A program made the position numbers and the translations under genes. The notes beneath the pieces were generated by a model. That model was given only the letters and a program-made list of their open reading frames with translations. It was not told the origin of the DNA and searched no databases. Positions 61,560 to 64,000 of a stretch of 64,000 bases of DNA are shown here, one piece after another. The number at the start of each line of letters is the position of its first letter. Positions within the stretch are counted from its first letter, which is position 1. The stretch comes from Clostridiales bacterium. GTDB taxonomy: Bacteria > Bacillota > Clostridia > Christensenellales > Aristaeellaceae. The DNA is taken from positions 2,170,001-2,234,000 of the forward strand of contig CP069419.1 of NCBI GenBank assembly GCA_017569285.1, given 5' to 3'.

Positions 61560-62435
61560 ATGAAAATGAAAAAGCCGCTGCATACCGGCGTGATCCGGGA
61601 ATACGACCTGCATTCCCCCTCCGTGAAGGCGGGGTACGGATTCATTATCTTCCTGTGCTGCCTGGTGGTCCTGCTGGCGGTATTCCCGCTGGTGTGGGTG
61701 ATCCTGGCGGGCTTCAAAAACCTGAAGGAATTTGTTTCCAGCACGACCATCATTCCGGAATCCTTCAACCCGGAACCGTTTGTGACTACCTGGAACCAGC
61801 TGGGAATCGCGCGGAATTACCTGAATTCCCTGATCTCTGTGTTGGGCAGCGTGGCCTGCGCGCTGATCTTCAACGGCCTGCTGGGCTACGGCATCGGCAT
61901 CCTGAAGCCGAAGGGGCACGGGGCGGTCCGGAAACTGGTGATGATCTCCCTGCTGATGCCGCCGACAATCAGCATCGTGCCGCTGTTCATGAACATCCAG
62001 AAGCTGCAGATGGGCAACTCCTTCCTGCCGCTGTGGCTGTCCTTCGGCGCCAACGCGATGTACGTGATCCTGTTCGCGCAGTTCTTTGAATCCCTGCCGT
62101 CCTCCATTATCGAGGCCAGCCGGATCGACGGCTGCAACCAGCTGCAGACCTTCTTCCGCATCGTGCTGCCCCTGTCCAAACCGATCTGCGCGGTGATTTC
62201 GATCTTCGCGGTCAACGCGGCGTGGTCGGACTTCCTGCTGCCGTACCTGGTGCTGCGCGGCGCGGACAAGCAGACGGTGATGGTCCGCCTGTTCGTGTTC
62301 AGCACGGAGCAGACGGTGAATGCGGACGCCATGATGCGCTCCGTCGTATTCGCGATGGTTCCCCCCATTATCCTGTTCTTCATCTTCCAGAAGCAGCTGA
62401 CGGAGAACGCTGTTTCCGTGGGTATCAAGGGCTGA
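61560..62435 (+). CDS. Sugar ABC permease (MalG type)
   Basis: A 291-residue permease with six membrane helices and the EAA loop EASRIDGCNQLQTFFRIVLP. GAAAGGAGGGG lies directly before the ATG at 61560, and a second ATG at 61566 is also possible. It forms a heterodimer with the previous protein. No ATPase follows before the GH65 gene, so the ATPase at 17570 or another genomic copy is needed. Confidence 0.93.
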   Translation: MKMKKPLHTGVIREYDLHSPSVKAGYGFIIFLCCLVVLLAVFPLVWVILAGFKNLKEFVSSTTIIPESFNPEPFVTTWNQLGIARNYLNSLISVLGSVACALIFNGLLGYGIGILKPKGHGAVRKLVMISLLMPPTISIVPLFMNIQKLQMGNSFLPLWLSFGANAMYVILFAQFFESLPSSIIEASRIDGCNQLQTFFRIVLPLSKPICAVISIFAVNAAWSDFLLPYLVLRGADKQTVMVRLFVFSTEQTVNADAMMRSVVFAMVPPIILFFIFQKQLTENAVSVGIKG

Positions 62436-62460
62436 GCAGGGCAGAAAGAGGTTTTCAGGC

Positions 62461-64000
62461 ATGGCAAAGACAGCAGACCGGTATTTTGCGGTGGACCCGT
62501 GGAAGATTATTGAGGAGGGATTTGATCCCGCCTATTCCCGGGTGAGCGAATCCGTTTTCTCCCTGGCGAACGAGACCATGGGCGTGCGCGGATGTTTTGA
62601 CGAGGGCGGCAGCGTGGACAGCCTGCGCGGCGCCTACGTCAACGGAATTTATGATATTGAAGAGCTCCGGCGGTCCTACCGGGGGATTATCGACCATACC
62701 CATTTCATGATCCCCGCGGCGGACTGGCTGATGACGGATATCACGGTGGACGGCGAGAAGCTGGACCTGGGGAAGGTACGCTTCCGCGATTTCCGGCGGG
62801 TGCTGGACATGCGCGCCGGCACGCTGGAGCGGAGCTTCGTATGGGAAACCAAAGGTGGGAAGGAACTGAAGCTTTCATTCCTGCGCTTTACGGATATGAC
62901 GCGCCGGGAACGGGCGTACCAGCGGATTACCCTGGAGGCGCTGAACTTCTCCGGGAAGGCCGAGGTATCCTGCGGCCTGAGCTTTGACGTGATCCACGAG
63001 GGATACAAAAAATGCTTCTGGCAGGAAACGCGGGCGGAAGCGGAGGCGGATAAGCTGATGCTGCAGTCCCGCACGACGCTTTCCGGGCAGGAGGCGTTTG
63101 CCGGCGCGATCCTGGACATCCCCGGCGGATTCACCGCGGAAACCGGCGGAAAGACCGCCCGCGGAACCGGCACGGCGGCACTGGCGCAGGGCGTACCCTG
63201 CGTGATTGAAAAGCGGGTGGTGATCCTGTTTGACGGAAGTTCAGGGGAAGAACTGTGGGCCCGGGGCTTGAAAGCCCTGAAGTCCTGCGCCCGGACCTCC
63301 CTCAGCGGGGCACTGGCTGAGCAGAAGAAATACTGGGCCGCATACTGGAAGATCTCCGATATCCGGATCGAGGCGTCCGGCGCGGATACGCGGGACGCGG
63401 TGGAGGCGGAAACCCAGGGCATCCATTTCTGCAGCTTCCAGCTGGCCCAGACCTACAACGGCGGCAGCATGCGCCACAACATCGGCGCGAAGGGAATGAC
63501 GGGCGAGGCGTACAACGGGCATGCCTTCTGGGATACCGAAGCCTGCTGCCTGCCGTTCTACCTGTTCACAAATCCGGAAGCGGCCAGGGACCTGCTCCTG
63601 TTCCGCTACAACACGCTGCCGATGGCGCTGGAGCGCGCGAAGATGCTGGACTGCAAAGGCGCGTGCTACCCGATCGCCACACTGAACGGCGACGAGGCCT
63701 GTTCGCTCTGGCAGCATGCCAGCCTGCAGCTGCAGCCGAGCACGGCGGTGGCCTACGGCATCTGGCACTACGTGCACCTGACGGCGGACGAAGGCTTCCT
63801 GTGGGAATACGGCGCGGAGATGCTGCTGCAGATCGCCCGGTTCCTGGCCAGCCGGGCGGCCCCGGGCGGCATGAGCGGGAAATACGGCTTTTACGGCGTG
63901 ATGGGACCGGATGAGTTCCACATGATGGTGAACAACAACGCGTATACCAACTACATGGGCAAGCGCACGCTGGAGTATGCCGCGCAGGTTGTGGGACGGA
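62461..64000 (+). CDS. GH65 glycoside phosphorylase (cut by window edge)
   Basis: The first 513 residues of a GH65 enzyme, which cleave alpha-glucosides with phosphate to release beta-glucose 1-phosphate. The N-terminal beta-sandwich has ANETMGVRGCFDEG. The barrel begins near GIHFCSFQLAQTYNGG and contains GEAYNGHAFWDTEACCLPFY. The catalytic acid is Glu485 in MGPDEFH. The gene runs off the right edge; GH65 proteins are usually about 750-800 residues. AGAAAGAGG precedes the ATG. Substrate (maltose, kojibiose, nigerose or trehalose type) is not decided. Its place after the ABC permeases fits uptake then phosphorolysis. Confidence 0.92.
   Translation, partial: MAKTADRYFAVDPWKIIEEGFDPAYSRVSESVFSLANETMGVRGCFDEGGSVDSLRGAYVNGIYDIEELRRSYRGIIDHTHFMIPAADWLMTDITVDGEKLDLGKVRFRDFRRVLDMRAGTLERSFVWETKGGKELKLSFLRFTDMTRRERAYQRITLEALNFSGKAEVSCGLSFDVIHEGYKKCFWQETRAEAEADKLMLQSRTTLSGQEAFAGAILDIPGGFTAETGGKTARGTGTAALAQGVPCVIEKRVVILFDGSSGEELWARGLKALKSCARTSLSGALAEQKKYWAAYWKISDIRIEASGADTRDAVEAETQGIHFCSFQLAQTYNGGSMRHNIGAKGMTGEAYNGHAFWDTEACCLPFYLFTNPEAARDLLLFRYNTLPMALERAKMLDCKGACYPIATLNGDEACSLWQHASLQLQPSTAVAYGIWHYVHLTADEGFLWEYGAEMLLQIARFLASRAAPGGMSGKYGFYGVMGPDEFHMMVNNNAYTNYMGKRTLEYAAQVVGR

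Overview
The window looks like one chromosomal segment of a GC-rich anaerobic gut or rumen Firmicute (Clostridia/Christensenellales-like). The evidence is AGGAGG-type ribosome binding sites, YesM/YesN-type two-component regulation, MsmX/UgpC-type sugar ABC transport, many secreted family 3 glycosidases and an AbiE toxin-antitoxin pair. This lineage guess comes from gene style only. No rRNA, tRNA, CRISPR array, transposase or integrase was recognised.

Layout. 1-3747: a low-GC membrane acyltransferase running off the left edge and a hybrid histidine kinase. 4117-6463: an AmmeMemoRadiSam pair (MEMO-AMMECR1 fusion plus radical SAM enzyme). 6495-18688: a YesM sensor kinase diverging from a polysaccharide-use operon (CBM9-like protein, substrate-binding protein, GH3, two permeases, GH3, ATPase). 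18824-24632: a Dlt-like cell-envelope acylation cluster (carrier protein, adenylation enzyme, MBOAT, SGNH protein, second adenylation enzyme). 24679-26148: a YesN-type response regulator. 26397-33924: more secreted proteins (two divergent GH3s, a beta-helix protein, a second CBM9-like protein). 34086-36719: a GH20 enzyme fused to an acyltransferase-like domain, then a HAD phosphatase. 36779-38501: a low-GC islet with an AbiE toxin-antitoxin operon. 38606-42579: GH2, MFS transporter and XRE regulator. 42576-43896: rsgA behind a leader peptide and terminator. 43974-51414: a probable operon of a MATE-ATPase fusion, GH31, PfkB kinase and GH78. 51460-54036: a second MATE, then a low-GC KilA-N gene between two copies of the MATE 3' end. 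54041-56641: an ECF sigma factor, membrane anti-sigma-like protein and secreted protein. 56691-58920: an Hpt protein and a REC-GGDEF-EAL protein. 59044-64000: a second sugar ABC operon ending in a GH65 phosphorylase cut by the right edge.

How it fits together (inference). Secreted GH3 enzymes and CBM9-like proteins would trim beta-linked glycans outside the cell. Two CUT1-type ABC systems import the products, and only one ATPase is encoded, so it may serve both. GH2, GH20, GH31, GH78 and GH65 lack signal peptides and would finish degradation inside. The YesM and YesN genes bracket the first operon and the Dlt-like cluster, suggesting one regulated locus.

The most unusual items are: the Dlt-like cluster with two adenylation enzymes and one carrier; the ABC permease with a duplicated extracytoplasmic domain; the GH20-acyltransferase fusion; the MATE-HATPase fusion inside a glycosidase operon; the KilA-N islet with att-like flanks; and the leader-peptide/terminator unit before rsgA.
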